From NCBI GenBank assembly GCA_963924555.1, contig OZ004588.1, positions 1,178,001 to 1,242,000 of the forward strand: a stretch of DNA of 64,000 bases, read 5' to 3'. A program made the translations under genes and the position numbers. This DNA is from Crambe crambe (Eukaryota > Porifera > Demospongiae > Poecilosclerida > Crambeidae). Shown here in pieces: positions 63,247 to 64,000 of the stretch (its first letter is position 1; each line of letters opens with the position of its first letter). Under the pieces are notes generated by a model, which saw only the letters and a program-made list of their open reading frames with translations, ran no database searches and had not been told where the DNA came from.

Positions 63247-64000
63247 TCATGTGGGTGGTATTTCATAAGCCATGTTTACTTCAGTGGTGATCGTCTCTGT
63301 TGCTTCATCACCAGGAACTGTTGCTGGAGGAATTCTTCCATACTCTGGTGTAGTATATTCAGTTCTATCGTTAAATTCTGAAGTAACTACATATGCCATG
63401 TTCCCTTCGATATGCATGTCTTCAAGTTTATTTACTCTCTTCACGTTATTTCTGGTGTGTGTACCTTTACGATGCACTCTTGTTCTCACGAATCCTCCAT
63501 TCTTGAGTTCACTGGTGTGCATATCTTCAAGACCAACACTATTACTAGTGATAAGTACTCCTGTCTCCACATATCCTCCATTCTTGAGCTTGCTGGTGTG
63601 TGTATCTTCAAGACCAACTGTCTTCATAATGTGATTGGTGGTACCTTCAAGATGAACTTCCGTCTCCACATATCCTCCGTTTTTGAACTTGCTGGTGTGC
63701 ATATCTTCAAGACCAACTGTCTTCACAATGTGACTGGTAGTACCTTCTGTCTCCACATATCCTCCATTCTCAAACTCGCTGGTGTGCACATCTTCAAGAC
63801 CAACTGTCTTCATAATGTGATTGGTGGTACCTTCAAGATGAACTTCCGTCTCCACATATCCTCCGTTTTTGAACTTGCTGGTGTGCATATCTTCAAGACC
63901 AACTGTCTTCACAATGTGACTGGTAGTACCTTCAAGAGGAATCTCTGTCTCCACATATCCTCCGTTCTTAAACTCGCTGGTGTGCATATCTTCAAGACCA
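63247..64000 (-). CDS. Partial gene: second receptor-type tail with NGGY repeats (3' exon only)
   Basis: A minus-strand frame is open from the right edge to TGA at 63247-63249. It encodes repeats of about 36 residues, each with KNGGYVETE, VGLEDMHTS and GTT(S/N)HI(V/M)KT pieces, then NMAYVVTSEF, TEYTTPEYGRIPP and PGDEATETITTEVNMAYE. The last 40 residues closely match the end of the 57740 protein, and LEDxHTS is shared, so this is almost certainly the tail exon of a paralogous receptor whose ectodomain lies beyond 64000. Five repeats have NGGY and one has NGGF, so one tyrosine is lost. TEYTTP does not fit ITSM because position +3 is Pro. The upstream start is outside the window. Confidence 0.75.
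   Translation of the reverse strand, partial: GLEDMHTSEFKNGGYVETEIPLEGTTSHIVKTVGLEDMHTSKFKNGGYVETEVHLEGTTNHIMKTVGLEDVHTSEFENGGYVETEGTTSHIVKTVGLEDMHTSKFKNGGYVETEVHLEGTTNHIMKTVGLEDTHTSKLKNGGYVETGVLITSNSVGLEDMHTSELKNGGFVRTRVHRKGTHTRNNVKRVNKLEDMHIEGNMAYVVTSEFNDRTEYTTPEYGRIPPATVPGDEATETITTEVNMAYEIPPT

Noticed and set aside
63272-63634. 120-codon plus-strand frame opposite the NGGY-repeat exon
   Set aside because: Antisense shadow of the repeat exon, whose minus-strand product shares its C-terminus with the neighbouring receptor.

Overview
The window is animal nuclear DNA, most likely from a demosponge and possibly close to Amphimedon. That assignment is inference. It rests on compact intron-rich genes with short introns, an AT-rich background full of TAGCTA-type words, many small inverted-repeat elements in introns, and the gene content: Calx-beta, sushi (CCP) and EGF receptors beside lineage-expanded metalloproteases. 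No bacterial operon, rRNA, tRNA or CRISPR array was seen. All gene models were built by hand from reading frames and GT/GC-AG splice sites. The seven complete coding models each sum to a multiple of three.

Left part (1-25802): a family of leishmanolysin-like (M8) metalloproteases. Three complete plus-strand genes (491-4879, 5004-10814, 13219-19051) share a 20-exon structure, a signal peptide, HExxH with a distant third His and Met-turn, Cys-rich C-terminal exons, and a Ser/Thr-rich stalk ending in a hydrophobic GPI-type tail. A fourth copy is inverted (25802-20261) and lacks the stalk/GPI exon. A pseudogene (11456-13098) copies the 3' half of the first gene. It arose by tandem duplication of about 8.4 kb whose junction is visible near 11424. 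It carries a frameshift and a greatly expanded TTC tract.

Middle and right part (26458-64000): five genes for modular surface proteins. The gene at 26458-38920 encodes 3 Calx-beta, 10 sushi and 4 EGF domains, a membrane span and a 210-residue tyrosine-containing tail. The gene at 39696-45075 encodes 2 Calx-beta, 1 sushi, a membrane span and a short tail. The gene at 45595-54040 encodes 3 Calx-beta, 3 sushi and a GPI-type tail. The minus-strand gene at 61477-57740 encodes 2 Calx-beta, 2 sushi, a membrane span and a 317-residue tail made of tandem NxxY repeats ending in an ITSM-like motif. A partial minus-strand gene (63247-64000 and beyond) has a related repeat tail. Extracellular domain exons are phase 1-1 throughout, and each Calx-beta domain is split by a phase-1 intron at the same place.

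Together the window looks like a cluster of cell-surface adhesion or recognition genes with GPI, short-tail and long signalling-tail outputs, next to a cluster of probably surface-anchored or secreted metalloproteases. The inverted protease gene and the largest receptor gene are divergent across about 655 bp that contains a 50-bp palindrome of two NRF-1-like GCGCATGCGC sites. The same 10-mer lies about 60 bp upstream of two other protease start codons. The most interesting candidate system is the Calx-beta/sushi receptor family with phosphotyrosine-type tail arrays.
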